Shown here piece by piece: positions 37,531-48,539 of a stretch of 64,000 bases of DNA. The stretch is from Arcobacter nitrofigilis DSM 7299 (lineage in GTDB: Bacteria > Campylobacterota > Campylobacteria > Campylobacterales > Arcobacteraceae), in contig NC_014166.1 of the NCBI RefSeq assembly GCF_000092245.1, forward strand, positions 2,294,001 to 2,358,000. The letters are read 5' to 3'. The notes below the pieces were generated by a model. It saw only the letters and a list, made by a program, of their open reading frames with translations. It did no database searches and was not told the DNA's origin. Made by a program: the position numbers and the translations under genes. The first letter of the stretch is position 1, and every line of letters begins with the position of its first letter.

Positions 37531-38452
37531 TTATTTCTCCAATCACTTTTTCCAATGAGTTCATATCTGATACATTAGATGTAGGCACTTTTACTATTTT
37601 TCTATTTAAACCTTTTAAAACAACACCATTACCAAACTCAATAAATAAATCTATTTTAGAAGCATATTTTTCTATTGATTGTTTATATTTTACTGGACTT
37701 GTTAGTTGCGAAGCTAATAGTTCTATTGCTTCTTCTTTAGTAGTATATATTTCTGTTGATACATTTGAAACTACTGGTAAGAATTCATCTTTAATATACT
37801 CTTCCAAATATGGTCTTAGATTTTCAACTGCACTTGTAAGCAACTCACAATGACTAGCAACACTCATATCAAGTACTATTGCTCTTTTTGCACCAGCAGT
37901 TGTAAAAGTCTCTACTAATGATTCTAAATCAGATTTAATACCTGCAAGAACTAATTGTCCATCCATATTATAATTTGCTGGCCAAACTTTTTTACCATTT
38001 TCTCTTTGTTCTTCGCAAATAAGTTCAACTTTTGAATCTTCTAATCCAACTAATGCCATCATCCCAGCATTTCCACCCAAACAAGCTTCATTCATAAATA
38101 GCCCTCTTTTATGAACTAATTCAATTGCATCTAAATAATCAATTGCCCCAGCTGCTACTAAAGCTGAAAATTCACCAAGTGAGTGTCCTAATAGAAACTC
38201 TGGTTTAATATCACATTTATCTTTTAAAAGTTCATATGCAATTGCTGACACTAAAAGAATAGCTGGTTGTGTGTATTCAGTTTTTCCTAAATTTTCATTT
38301 TCTTCAAATAAAAGCTCTTCAAAATTTATTCCTAATCTATCACTAGCTTTTTTAATCATATCTTTTGCGATATCACTATTTTCAAAAAAATCTTTTCCCA
38401 TACCAACTTTTTGACTGCCTTGTCCAGGGAATATAAAAGCGACTTTTTTCAT
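37523..38452 (-). CDS. fabD: Malonyl-CoA:ACP transacylase
   Basis: FabD moves malonyl from CoA to ACP, supplying extender units to fatty acid synthesis and probably to the polyene synthase of this window, which has no acyltransferase of its own. FIFPGQGSQKVGMG opens the protein, the catalytic Ser91 is in LLGHSLGEFSAL, and the second catalytic residue, His, lies in SVASHCELLTSA (near 200). Length 309 equals that of typical FabD. It is part of a - strand pair with mtnN. Confidence 0.96.
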   Translation of the reverse strand: MKKVAFIFPGQGSQKVGMGKDFFENSDIAKDMIKKASDRLGINFEELLFEENENLGKTEYTQPAILLVSAIAYELLKDKCDIKPEFLLGHSLGEFSALVAAGAIDYLDAIELVHKRGLFMNEACLGGNAGMMALVGLEDSKVELICEEQRENGKKVWPANYNMDGQLVLAGIKSDLESLVETFTTAGAKRAIVLDMSVASHCELLTSAVENLRPYLEEYIKDEFLPVVSNVSTEIYTTKEEAIELLASQLTSPVKYKQSIEKYASKIDLFIEFGNGVVLKGLNRKIVKVPTSNVSDMNSLEKVIGEINE

Positions 38453-38526
38453 ATATTTTAATCCTTATATCTTTTACTTGGTTTTTAAAAATAGCATTAT
38501 ACTATTTAATATTTGTCATAAAAATA

Positions 38527-38562
38527 AAATGCCCAAAAGCAGATGTGCTTTCGGGCATTTTA
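38527..38562 (-). terminator. Terminator after slyD
   Basis: On the - strand, AAAATGCCCGAAAGCA / TGCTTTTGGGCATTTT forms a stem of about 15 bp with a CATC loop, followed by ATTTTTATG. Its position 25-60 bases after the slyD stop suits a Rho-independent terminator. Confidence 0.8.
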
Positions 38563-38586
38563 AATATTTGTGTAGAGCAATAAATA

Positions 38587-39162
38587 CTAGTGGCTACAAC
38601 CACAACCACCATGAGATTCTTGTTTAGGTTCACTTGAACAACAACCACCTTCAGATGATCCATGATCATGGCTTCCACCACCACAACAACCGCCACCCAT
38701 AGCAGCCATTCCACCAACAACACCTGTTTGAATCTCTTCATCAGTTGCAGCTCTTGAGCTAAGAATAGCTACTGAGAACATTAAAGTTTTTCCAGCCATT
38801 GGGTGGTTATAATCAATTGTTACTTCATTATCATTAAAACCTGTAACTGTAACTTGAACAGTTTCACCTTGTTCACCTGTTCCATAAAGACTCATACCTT
38901 CTTTTAATTCAATACCTGCAAATTGCTCTTTTGGTAATGTTTGTACAGCTTCTGGGTTTAATTCACCATAAGCATCTTTTGGTTCAACTAAAACATCAGC
39001 TTCTTCACTTACAGCCATTTCAATTAATTTTGATTCTAATCCTGGGATTATTTGACCTTTTCCTGAAACGAACTCTAATGGTGCAGCACCAACATTTGAA
39101 TCTAAATGATCTCCTGTATTAGCATCTTTTAATGTATATTCTATACCTATAACTTTTGACAT
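38587..39162 (-). CDS. slyD: SlyD-like FKBP peptidyl-prolyl isomerase with metal-binding tail
   Basis: The 191-residue protein has a split FKBP domain with an inserted IF chaperone domain. VIGIEYTLKDANTGDHLDSN opens the domain, and GKGQIIPGLESKLIEMAV is the insert's entry (about 34-51). VTIDYNHPMAGKTLMFSVAIL closes it (about 112-132). The C-terminal 45 residues are a Gly/Cys/His-rich tail with GGGCCGGGSHDHG and GGCCSSEP and GGCGCSH, which binds nickel and related metals in E. coli and Helicobacter SlyD and helps deliver nickel to hydrogenase or urease. It stands alone, followed by its own terminator; cpoB is upstream after 13 bases. Confidence 0.94.
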   Translation of the reverse strand: MSKVIGIEYTLKDANTGDHLDSNVGAAPLEFVSGKGQIIPGLESKLIEMAVSEEADVLVEPKDAYGELNPEAVQTLPKEQFAGIELKEGMSLYGTGEQGETVQVTVTGFNDNEVTIDYNHPMAGKTLMFSVAILSSRAATDEEIQTGVVGGMAAMGGGCCGGGSHDHGSSEGGCCSSEPKQESHGGCGCSH

Positions 39163-39175
39163 GTTTTTCCTTTTT

Positions 39176-40171
39176 TTAATTTAATTTTGATAGATTTTTA
39201 TCTGCACTTTTTGCTTCTTTTGACTCTGGATAATTACTCATCAAAGTCTCATAAAAAGAAGCTGCATTTTTAAAATCACCAGTTTTTTCAAATGATATCG
39301 CACTATGAAGCAATAATGAAGGCATCCAATCAGCCTTATCATATAACAAAGCAGACTTTTTAAAATATGATATTGCTTTATCATAATCTTTTCTATAATA
39401 CCAAATCTCTCCCAAATAATAGTTAGATTCAGCTGGTTTATAATTAGCAGCAATCAAACCTTCAAACATTGGGATAGCTTTTGTAAAATAATCAATTTTA
39501 AAAAGTCTTTTTGCTTCTTCTAAAATAGAAGCATTATCATCCGTAGAACTTATCTTTTCCGCATTATCACTTTTTACACTTACATTGGATTGAGTTTTTT
39601 TACTACTTTTGATATTTAAGCTTTTTTTCAATGCCTCAAATTCTTTTATTGTTACAAATTGATCCATATTTTTCTTATAATCTTTTTCAGACAAATAGCT
39701 AGAATCAATTTTATTAATTTTATTAGTTAATTTTTCAATAGCTTCTTTTAAATTTTTTAAATTTTTAGTATTCTCATCAGAAATATTTTTTTGTAAAGTA
39801 TTTAATTGATCTATAGATTTTTTTAATTCTTTTACATCTGCAGTATTTTTATCTGTAAGATTTTGATTTGTTTCAAAGTCATTTAAAAGTTTATTTAATG
39901 TTAAAACAACATTGTTTAATTTTTGAGAATCACCTTCATAGATTGATTCTAAACCATCGATTCTCTCACTTAAAGTATTAACAGTAGTATTTACTGTTTT
40001 TACTTTCGTATCTATTGAACCTAATTCATTTTTGTTCTTTAAAATACGTTTTTCTGTTTTTGTAAGTCCATAGGGATTAGCAGAATCTAAATTACCAGCA
40101 CCAAAAACAGATACCTCTTGGGCATATGTTAATGTGCTCGTTAATAAAATAATTATAAAAAATTTGTTCAT
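39176..40171 (-). CDS. cpoB: Tol-Pal system protein CpoB (YbgF)
   Basis: A periplasmic protein that coordinates peptidoglycan synthesis with outer-membrane constriction through the Tol-Pal system. The signal peptide spans about residues 1-17 (LTYAQEV). A long coiled-coil region (about 40-175), rich in Leu/Lys/Asn heptads, is followed by a TPR-like C-terminal domain (about 215-331) with EAKRLFKIDYFTKAIPMFEGL, YYLGEIWYYRKDYDKAISYF and DFKNAASFYETLMSNYPES. Length 331 is above the E. coli protein (263) because of the longer coiled coil. It is the last gene of the tol operon; the three-base gap from pal shows co-transcription. Confidence 0.9.
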   Translation of the reverse strand: MNKFFIIILLTSTLTYAQEVSVFGAGNLDSANPYGLTKTEKRILKNKNELGSIDTKVKTVNTTVNTLSERIDGLESIYEGDSQKLNNVVLTLNKLLNDFETNQNLTDKNTADVKELKKSIDQLNTLQKNISDENTKNLKNLKEAIEKLTNKINKIDSSYLSEKDYKKNMDQFVTIKEFEALKKSLNIKSSKKTQSNVSVKSDNAEKISSTDDNASILEEAKRLFKIDYFTKAIPMFEGLIAANYKPAESNYYLGEIWYYRKDYDKAISYFKKSALLYDKADWMPSLLLHSAISFEKTGDFKNAASFYETLMSNYPESKEAKSADKNLSKLN

Positions 40172-40174
40172 ATA

Positions 40175-40717
40175 TTATGGAAGTGGCTTATATTCTGCTC
40201 TTCTATTTTTAGCCCAACACTCTTTAGTTTTTTCAGAACAAACAGGGTTACTTTCACCAAAACTTACAATTGAAATAGAATTTGAAGCAATTCCATCAGA
40301 AACTAATGCATCTTTTACAACTTTTGCTCTTTTTAAACCTAAAGCATAGTTATATTCATCTGTTCCCCATTCATCACAGTTACCCTCAATTTTAACACTT
40401 CCACTTAAACCTTTTAGTTTTGAAGCATTATCAGAAGCAACTTTTCTTTGATCTTCAGTTAATTTAAATTTATCAAATCCAAAATAAATTGATTCAACAA
40501 ATACTTTTTTACCATTAACTACAAAATAGTTACCTTTTCCATCAGTCGTCATATTATCAGCAGTCATACCACTATTGTCAGTAGTTTCAACTGTATTTAA
40601 ACTAGACTCTGAATTTGTTGGAGTTGGAGTTGTGTTTTCCATTTCAACTGTTTTCTGACTACAACCTGTAAATAGTAATGTAGCTGCCATAAAAGCTAAT
40701 AAACCATATTTTTTCAT
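40175..40717 (-). CDS. pal: Peptidoglycan-associated lipoprotein
   Basis: An OmpA-like outer-membrane lipoprotein that binds peptidoglycan and TolB. The lipobox LLFTGCSQ gives Cys19 as lipidation site. The OmpA-C domain has VESIYFGFDKFKLTEDQRKV (about 75-94) and the peptidoglycan-binding IEGNCDEWGTDEYNYALGLKRAKVV (about 112-136), with the invariant Asp and Arg. EGNCDEWG and the Cys pair near the end (VCSEKTKECWAKNRRAEYK) are usual for the campylobacterotal proteins. Length 180 fits. It is located between tolB and cpoB, as expected. Confidence 0.95.
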   Translation of the reverse strand: MKKYGLLAFMAATLLFTGCSQKTVEMENTTPTPTNSESSLNTVETTDNSGMTADNMTTDGKGNYFVVNGKKVFVESIYFGFDKFKLTEDQRKVASDNASKLKGLSGSVKIEGNCDEWGTDEYNYALGLKRAKVVKDALVSDGIASNSISIVSFGESNPVCSEKTKECWAKNRRAEYKPLP

Positions 40718-40787
40718 TAATTATCCTTATTGTGAATTGTTAAATTCTACTCAAACCAAACTTAACTCATTATTATATAATGACATT

Positions 40788-42056
40788 TTACCAATCTATT
40801 GATTGTAATTTACCACTAGTTAACGGAAATAAAAACGATTTGTTGTAATTTAATCTAATAATACCAACATTACTTCTATTTTGATAATTTTTAATAAATA
40901 AAACAGATTCTCCATCATTTGAAAATTTTGGAAACTGATTTACTCCATTAGTTGTTAGTCTTCTAATAAAATCACTTTTTAATGAGATTAGATATAAATT
41001 AAAGGTATTATCAGTAAATTCATTTTGTGTTTCTCTACTACTATAAACTACATAACTATCGAAAGTTGTAGCAGAAGAGTTGTTTTTACCATGATAAACT
41101 AATCGCTCAACTCCTCTTCCATTAATTTTTTTTGAAAATATATTTGGATGATTTAATCGATCAGATACAAAAACTATTTTTGTATCGTTTTCTGCAAAAT
41201 GAGCTCCAACATCAATTCCTTTATAGTTTGTCAATCTCTCTTTTCTTTTATTTTTTGTATCATACAAATATATATCAGGTTGACCTTCAGGAGAGGCTGT
41301 GATTAAAAGTTTTGAACCATCTTTATTAACATCTGAACAAACTATCATACCTTGTGATTTCATAATATAATCTACTTTTCTGGTGTATAAATTATATTTA
41401 ATAAGTTGAGGAGAAGAACCTCTATATGAAGTGTAATAAAAACTATCTTGTTTATCATTAGCCCATTTAGGAAAAATATTTAACCCACCTTTTATAATCG
41501 TTTTTTGAAATGTTAAAGTATAATCACCTATTACAATATTTGCTTCTTTTGCATCTTTGTATACAGAAAAAATCACAAATTTATCCATCCAATCAATTGA
41601 TGGTGCATTTAAATGCTTATTTATAATAATTGCTGCTCTATGTGCAACAAATGGATATCTATCTAATTGAGATGAAGAAATAGTCTTTTCTAGAATTAAT
41701 TGCATTAAATTATTATCAAAAAGTTTGATGTTTAAATTTAATCCACCAAAACTACTCTCTTTTATTGATATATTTAAAAATAAATCAATGCCTTTATTTT
41801 TTAGACCTAACATATTTGGATTAGACGAAAAACTTATTTTTTCATTACTTGACATTGCTTCAAAATGACCACTTACTAGTAAGTCTTGAATCAATAACTT
41901 TTTTATTTTATTTACATATTCAATATTTGCTGTATCACTTGCTGCTGATATCTCTATTTTTGGCAAATTATCAGATTTTTTAATAATCTCCATTGATGCA
42001 TCAACTGCAAATAAATTAATGCAAATTAATGTTAATAAAAAAAATACTTTTTGCAT
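40788..42056 (-). CDS. tolB: Periplasmic Tol-Pal protein TolB
   Basis: TolB links Pal to the inner-membrane Tol complex. The signal peptide is about residues 1-18. The N-terminal alpha/beta domain (about 20-155) precedes a six-blade beta-propeller with repeated (W/Y)xxDG-type blades: VCSDVNKDGSKLLITASPEGQPDIYLYD, FAENDTKIVFVSDRLNHPNIFSK and FPKFSNDGESVLFIKNY. Length 422 is near the family norm (430). The gap to pal is 70 bases and the gap to tolA five, so it is part of the tol operon. Confidence 0.93.
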   Translation of the reverse strand: MQKVFFLLTLICINLFAVDASMEIIKKSDNLPKIEISAASDTANIEYVNKIKKLLIQDLLVSGHFEAMSSNEKISFSSNPNMLGLKNKGIDLFLNISIKESSFGGLNLNIKLFDNNLMQLILEKTISSSQLDRYPFVAHRAAIIINKHLNAPSIDWMDKFVIFSVYKDAKEANIVIGDYTLTFQKTIIKGGLNIFPKWANDKQDSFYYTSYRGSSPQLIKYNLYTRKVDYIMKSQGMIVCSDVNKDGSKLLITASPEGQPDIYLYDTKNKRKERLTNYKGIDVGAHFAENDTKIVFVSDRLNHPNIFSKKINGRGVERLVYHGKNNSSATTFDSYVVYSSRETQNEFTDNTFNLYLISLKSDFIRRLTTNGVNQFPKFSNDGESVLFIKNYQNRSNVGIIRLNYNKSFLFPLTSGKLQSIDW

Positions 42057-42061
42057 AATTA

Positions 42062-42802
42062 TTACCTTTCTGATTTAAATATTACTTCAATTTTTACTTC
42101 AGAACCTTTATCATGTTCTGGGTATGTAATATTAACTTGTTCATTTAAAAAAGAGGTTAAAGATTTATCAAAAAACTCATTTCCAGAGTATTTTAAAAAT
42201 CTATAATCAAATTTACCATCATTTGTAATAATAACTAGTACTTTTGCAGATAAATCATCTCCAACTAAACTTGGATTCCATCTTTTTGCTAATAACTCAT
42301 AAATCTTTGAATAATAAGGATCAATAGAGTTTTTTGATTCATTACTTGGCATTACCGAGGCTTTCGATTTAACATTATTCAATAAAGTAGATACTGAAAG
42401 TTTTTCACTTTTTCTTTCTTTTTCAAATTTTGCTTTAAATCTACTTGCTACTTCAGATTTAACAACATTATTAACACTATCTTCAATAACATTATCATTA
42501 GTATCTTTAACATTTGCAAAAAGAGATTTTACACTATTTTGTTGTTTAGCACTTATTGATTTTGATTTTTCAACAACTTTATCAATTGTTTTGGTCTTCT
42601 CTTTATGAGACTCTTTATTTATAATTTTGCTATCTTTATCTAATAAAATACTAAGTTCAATTGTAGTTGTTTTATTAAAAGCATCAAATTTTTTAACATC
42701 AGAAGTTTTTACATAAAGAAAAAATAAAAATATAATAATAAAATATGTGAATAAAGCAATGAGAAGACTATTTTGCTTTGAAATAGAATTTGAAAAAAAC
42801 AT
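42062..42802 (-). CDS. tolA: TolA / TonB-C-terminal-like protein
   Basis: The inner-membrane linker of the Tol complex. One transmembrane helix (about residues 14-30, LIALFTYFIIIFLFFLYV) is followed by a Lys/Ser-rich stalk (about 45-150) with no repeats. The C-terminal domain (about 160-246) has the TonB/TolA plan IYELLAKRWNPS, AKVLVIITNDGKFDYRFLKYSGNEFFDKSL. Length 246 is much shorter than E. coli TolA (421), with a reduced stalk, as usual in this phylum. It lies between tolR and tolB, so TolA is the better name than TonB. Confidence 0.85.
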   Translation of the reverse strand: MFFSNSISKQNSLLIALFTYFIIIFLFFLYVKTSDVKKFDAFNKTTTIELSILLDKDSKIINKESHKEKTKTIDKVVEKSKSISAKQQNSVKSLFANVKDTNDNVIEDSVNNVVKSEVASRFKAKFEKERKSEKLSVSTLLNNVKSKASVMPSNESKNSIDPYYSKIYELLAKRWNPSLVGDDLSAKVLVIITNDGKFDYRFLKYSGNEFFDKSLTSFLNEQVNITYPEHDKGSEVKIEVIFKSER

Positions 42803-42804
42803 AA

Positions 42805-43194
42805 TTATCCATCTGTGATTAAAGAAACTTTAAAAAACCCAGCTTCCTTGACTGTTTTTAGCACAAAGATAACATCATCATAAATTAAACTTTTATCAGC
42901 TCTTATATGAATTGGAGTATCTTTATTTTTATTATTTGCATAAAGAATAAAACTATCAGCAAAATTTTTTAATTTGTATTTATTTTTTCCAATAATAATT
43001 TCTCTATCTTTTGTAATTAAAATAGATATTTTTTTTACATCTTGTAATTGTCTAGATTTACTACCGTTTGGTAGATTTACAGGTTCCTCAAACTCTATAA
43101 CAGGAGCTGTAATCATTAAAATTGCTAGCAATACTAGCATAATATCTACCATTGGAGTAATATTTAAATCAGGCTTTTGATTATAATCATACAT
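42805..43194 (-). CDS. tolR: TolR/ExbD-family inner-membrane protein
   Basis: One N-terminal helix carries the proton-path Asp in the conserved DLNITPMVDIMLVLLAILMIT (about residues 8-28). A periplasmic ExbD/TolR domain of about 90 residues includes VNLPNGSKSRQ and ILYANNKNKDTPIHIRADKSLIYDDVI. Length 129 is normal. With TolQ it forms the motor that couples the proton gradient to Tol-Pal. The gaps to both neighbours are 2-5 bases. Confidence 0.93.
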   Translation of the reverse strand: MYDYNQKPDLNITPMVDIMLVLLAILMITAPVIEFEEPVNLPNGSKSRQLQDVKKISILITKDREIIIGKNKYKLKNFADSFILYANNKNKDTPIHIRADKSLIYDDVIFVLKTVKEAGFFKVSLITDG

Positions 43195-43199
43195 ATTTT

Positions 43200-43760
43200 T
43201 TATGCCTTAGCAATCAAAATTTCAGATTGAGCCTTTAAATAGGTGTTTAATTCATAAACTTTTCTAGTCAATATTTGATGAAAGGTATAAGCAAAAATTG
43301 CTACGAAAATTCCACCTGCAGTTGCAACTAATGCTTCTGAAATAGCAGGAGCAATAATTGAAAATCCAACTTTTGATTGAGTTGAAAATTTTGCAAATGA
43401 CTCTAAAATTCCAACAACAGTACCAAATAAACCGATAAATGGAGAAGTTGAAGATACTATAGATAACCAAGATAAACCTTCACTGGCATCTTTAATAATT
43501 GAAATTTCACAAGCATGTAATAAGGGTTTTGATTTAGATGTTTTTGCACATCTACTTAAACCAGACAGTGGACTTAGCATTGAATCTCTAGAAGTAAGTG
43601 TTTCTAAAGACTTTTTTTCATTAGTAATTAGTCCAGATAGTTGACTATTTTTATAAATAAAAAGCCAAAAAATCAAAACAAAATAAACAGATAGTAGGGC
43701 TAATACAACAAGTGTAATAGCACTACTATTTGTAAAATAATTTAAAATTAGATCAATCAT
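43200..43760 (-). CDS. tolQ: TolQ/ExbB/MotA-family proton channel protein
   Basis: Three membrane helices: one near residues 15-35 and two in the C-terminal half (SIVSSTSPFIGLFGTVVGILESF, about 98-120, and ISEALVATAGGIFVAIFAYTFHQIL, about 142-166). These carry the conserved TSPFIGLFGTV and EALVATAGG motifs. Length 186 is shorter than E. coli TolQ (230). It begins right after atpC, only six bases downstream, so the tol operon may be read from the ATP synthase promoter. Confidence 0.93.
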   Translation of the reverse strand: MIDLILNYFTNSSAITLVVLALLSVYFVLIFWLFIYKNSQLSGLITNEKKSLETLTSRDSMLSPLSGLSRCAKTSKSKPLLHACEISIIKDASEGLSWLSIVSSTSPFIGLFGTVVGILESFAKFSTQSKVGFSIIAPAISEALVATAGGIFVAIFAYTFHQILTRKVYELNTYLKAQSEILIAKA

Positions 43761-43766
43761 TTTAAC

Positions 43767-44144
43767 TTAACTAAATGAGTTGATTTTTGCTTCAACAGAT
43801 GCGATTGATACGTTAGCATCAGAAACTGAATTAACAAGTTCTTTTGCAGCATCAATAGCTTTAGCAATATCAGAGTCTCCACCCTGAGTAAGTGCAACAG
43901 CACCATCAGCTAAAACATCAACTGAAGTCTCACTAACATTAACGTGACCCCAATTAATTGCTACTGCCTCAGTTGTATTCTCTTTTTCAATTACAATCAC
44001 ACCAACTGTTAATGAAGATACCAATGATGAGTGACCTGGTAATACTCCAAACTCTCCCTCTTTTCCAGGAAGAGTTACAGTTTTAACGTCACCATTAAAT
44101 ATTGGTCCATTTGGTGTAACTATTGATAATTTTAGTGTATCCAT
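43767..44144 (-). CDS. atpC: F1 ATP synthase epsilon subunit
   Basis: The 125-residue central-stalk subunit regulates ATP hydrolysis. The N-terminal beta sandwich has LKLSIVTPNGPIFNGDVKTVTLPGKEGEFGVLPGHSSLVSSL, the usual family opening, and a short helical C-terminus follows (DAAKELVNSVSDANVSIASVEAKI). The C-terminal inhibitory helices look short, as in other Campylobacterota. It ends the atp operon directly before tolQ. Confidence 0.95.
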   Translation of the reverse strand: MDTLKLSIVTPNGPIFNGDVKTVTLPGKEGEFGVLPGHSSLVSSLTVGVIVIEKENTTEAVAINWGHVNVSETSVDVLADGAVALTQGGDSDIAKAIDAAKELVNSVSDANVSIASVEAKINSFS

Positions 44145-44161
44145 AAATTTACCTTAATGGT

Positions 44162-45574
<1,413 letters not shown>

Positions 45575-46459
45575 TTATTTTAATGCTTCAACACCACTGA
45601 TAATCTCTATCAGCTCTGTTGTAATTGCAGCTTGTCTAGCTTTATTATACTCAACTGTTAAACTATCAACTTTTTCTTTTGCATTCTTAGTTGCAGCTTC
45701 CATAGCTTGCATTCTTGCACTATGTTCAGCAGCTAAAGAATCAAGTAAAGAGAAATACATATTAAATTGAATATATTTCTCAGTTAATTCATTTAACACT
45801 TCTTCATCATCATCTGGCTCAATATTAAGCATAGATGATTCATCTTTTAACTCAACATTTTCTAAACTGATTGGTAAGATTTCTTTAATTTTTAACTCTT
45901 GAGTTAACATATTAAGAAATCCATTATAAATTAGAACTACTTTATCAGTAACTCCATTTTGAAAATCAGTTACAACTTCTTGAATAAAATCAGAAGCTCT
46001 ATTATAATCAGGTGTAGAAGATAAGTCACTAACTTTTTGGCTTAATGTTTCACCTTGGAAAGTAAAATAATCAACGCCTTTTCTTCCAGCAACTCTTAAT
46101 CTTACAGTTACACCTTTTGCTCTGTATTCATTCATCATGTGCATTACAGCTTTAATCGTAGCCATGTTGAATCCACCACAAAGACCTTTGTCAGCAGTAA
46201 CAAAAACAATATCTACTGTTTTTGGATTTTCATTTTGAATAAATGCTCTATTGTGCATTCCATCATCTTGAACTTTGCCAACTCTGTGTGCAATCTCAGA
46301 AAGAACTTGATTAATCTTCTCTGCATAACTTTTGGCTTGATCAGACAATTGTCTAGTACGCGTAAGTTTTGCAGAAGATACAAGCTTCATAGCTTTTGTA
46401 GTCTTCTGAGTATTTTTAACACTACCAATTTTTAATTTAATCTCTTTTAAGTTAGCCAT
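45575..46459 (-). CDS. atpG: F1 ATP synthase gamma subunit
   Basis: The 294-residue rotor shaft. The N-terminal helix LKEIKLKIGSVKNTQKTTKAMKLVS (about 4-28), the central domain with FVTADKGLCGGFN, and the C-terminal helix with NAKEKVDSLTVEYNKARQAAITTELIEIISGVEAL match the family fully. It lies between atpA (10-base gap) and atpD (18-base gap). Confidence 0.97.
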   Translation of the reverse strand: MANLKEIKLKIGSVKNTQKTTKAMKLVSSAKLTRTRQLSDQAKSYAEKINQVLSEIAHRVGKVQDDGMHNRAFIQNENPKTVDIVFVTADKGLCGGFNMATIKAVMHMMNEYRAKGVTVRLRVAGRKGVDYFTFQGETLSQKVSDLSSTPDYNRASDFIQEVVTDFQNGVTDKVVLIYNGFLNMLTQELKIKEILPISLENVELKDESSMLNIEPDDDEEVLNELTEKYIQFNMYFSLLDSLAAEHSARMQAMEAATKNAKEKVDSLTVEYNKARQAAITTELIEIISGVEALK

Positions 46460-46469
46460 TGACTAATCC

Positions 46470-47987
46470 TTATTTTGCACTAAAAACAGTTTTAAACTCT
46501 TCTAACGCAGATTTTAAATTATCTTCAGTATCTTCGTCTAATTTTTTCTTAGATTTAATTTCATCTAAAATATTTGAGTATTTTTGCTCAATAAATGCAT
46601 GTAATTCATCTTCAAATCTAACAACATCAGAAACTGCGATATCATTTAAATATCCTTTAGTTCCAGCATAAATAATAACAACTTGTTTTTCAATAACTAA
46701 AGGTTTATTAACACCTTGTTTTAATACTTCTACCATTCTTTGACCAAGTTCAAGTTCTCTTCTTGTACTTTCATCAAGATCAGATGCGAATTGAGCAAAT
46801 GCTTCAAGTTCTCTATATTGTGCAAGTGATAATTTTAAAGTACCAGCAACTTGCTTAGTAGCTTTAATTTGTGCTGCTCCACCAACTCTTGATACTGAAA
46901 GCCCTACATTAATTGCAGGTCTGATTCCTGAGTTGAAAAGGTTAGTTTCTAGGAAGATTTGACCATCTGTAATAGAAATAACATTTGTTGGAATATATGC
47001 AGCAACGTCTCCAGCTTGTGTTTCGATAATAGGTAAAGCGGTCATTGAACCAGCTCCTCTTTCATCTGACATTTTAGCAGCTCTCTCAAGTAGTCTTGAG
47101 TGAAGGTAAAATACATCCCCTGGATAAGCTTCTCGACCTGGAGGTCTTCTTAAGATTAATGACATTTCTCTATATGCAACTGCATGTTTTGATAAATCAT
47201 CATAAACGATTAATGCATGTTTACCATTATCTCTAAAGTACTCACCAATTGTAACACCTGTATATGGAGCTAAGAATTGTAATGTAGCTGAATCTGCAGC
47301 TGAAGCATTAACAACAATTGTATATTCCATTGCACCAGAGTCTTCTAATGTTCTAACAACAGAAGCTACTGAAGATGATTTTTGACCAATTGCAACATAA
47401 ATACAAATTACATTTTCACCTTTTTGGTTAAGAATTGTATCAATAGCAACAGTTGTTTTACCAGTTTGTCTATCTCCAATAATAAGTTCTCTTTGCCCTC
47501 TTCCTATTGGAACAAGTGCATCAATTGCTTTAATACCTGTTTGTAATGGTTCATGAACTGATTTTCTAGCCATGATTCCAGGAGCTTTTTCTTCAACAAA
47601 TCTTGTTTCACTTGTTTCAATAGTCCCTTTTCCATCAATTGGTTCACCTAATGCATTAACAACTCTTCCAACCATAGCCTCACCAACTGGTGTTTCTAAT
47701 AGTTTTCCAACTCTTTTACAAGAAGAACCTTCTCTTAATCCATTACCAGAACCTAAAACAACAACACCTACTGAAGATTCTTCAAGGTTAGAAGCTAATC
47801 CTCTTTCGCCATTTTCAAATTCTACAATCTCACCAGCCATAACATTCTTAAGACCGTAAACTTGAGCAATACCATCTGCATAAGAGATAATTTTACCAGT
47901 CTCATTTACATCTACATTTAATTCAAAGTTATCAATTCTTTCTTTGATGATCGAACTGATTTCATCAGCTTGAATTTTTGCACCCAT
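46470..47987 (-). CDS. atpA: F1 ATP synthase alpha subunit
   Basis: The 505-residue non-catalytic subunit. Walker A is [17 protein letters not shown] (about 170-186), with [16 protein letters not shown] near 270 and the Arg finger region [14 protein letters not shown] near 370. The N-terminal [16 protein letters not shown] and C-terminal [15 protein letters not shown] helices are as expected. All motifs are intact. Confidence 0.98.
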   Translation of the reverse strand: MGAKIQADEISSIIKERIDNFELNVDVNETGKIISYADGIAQVYGLKNVMAGEIVEFENGERGLASNLEESSVGVVVLGSGNGLREGSSCKRVGKLLETPVGEAMVGRVVNALGEPIDGKGTIETSETRFVEEKAPGIMARKSVHEPLQTGIKAIDALVPIGRGQRELIIGDRQTGKTTVAIDTILNQKGENVICIYVAIGQKSSSVASVVRTLEDSGAMEYTIVVNASAADSATLQFLAPYTGVTIGEYFRDNGKHALIVYDDLSKHAVAYREMSLILRRPPGREAYPGDVFYLHSRLLERAAKMSDERGAGSMTALPIIETQAGDVAAYIPTNVISITDGQIFLETNLFNSGIRPAINVGLSVSRVGGAAQIKATKQVAGTLKLSLAQYRELEAFAQFASDLDESTRRELELGQRMVEVLKQGVNKPLVIEKQVVIIYAGTKGYLNDIAVSDVVRFEDELHAFIEQKYSNILDEIKSKKKLDEDTEDNLKSALEEFKTVFSAK

Positions 47988-48008
47988 TCAATTTCTCCTT
48001 TATAAGTT

Positions 48009-48539
48009 CTAAACTGCTTTTAAAATATGATTTATCATTTGTGATTTAAGTCTATCTTTTGAGAAGCTAATCTCAACTCCAAGTCCATCAATATCAACTT
48101 TAATACCATCATAATCACATACATTTTGAGTTAAAGATAATTTAACATCAAATTTCTTACTAAATTGCTCTGCAATAGAGTTAATATATTGATCAGATAA
48201 CGCATTGTTAGTATAAACAACACCTTCATAAGAATTTTCCATTACTGCAATATTAGCTTTTAATTCTGCAAGTATAAATGGAATAATTTCTAATCTTTTT
48301 TTACTACCTAACAATTTTATTAAATTTTTTGTAGTATCAGAAATATTATCAATCAACGAGATTATTAAATCTGTTTTTTGAATTTCTTTTACTTCAATTG
48401 AAGATATGATAGAGATAAACTTTTCATCAGCAAATGCTTTTGAAATTTCACTTAATTCATTACAAATTGAAGTTGCAGTAGCTACATCTTTACCATCTAA
48501 TAGTGCTTTAACGTATCTTTTTGCTATTAAATCATTCAT
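48009..48539 (-). CDS. atpH: F1 ATP synthase delta subunit
   Basis: The 176-residue protein links the peripheral stalk to F1. The N-terminal helical domain starts with LIAKRYVKALLDGKDV, and the C-terminal part ends in LGVEISFSKDRLKSQMINHIL, resembling the conserved GSVRxxLxxL end. Sequence divergence from model organisms is high, as usual for delta. The stop of atpF overlaps its start by one base, supporting the assignment by operon order. Confidence 0.93.
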   Translation of the reverse strand: MNDLIAKRYVKALLDGKDVATATSICNELSEISKAFADEKFISIISSIEVKEIQKTDLIISLIDNISDTTKNLIKLLGSKKRLEIIPFILAELKANIAVMENSYEGVVYTNNALSDQYINSIAEQFSKKFDVKLSLTQNVCDYDGIKVDIDGLGVEISFSKDRLKSQMINHILKAV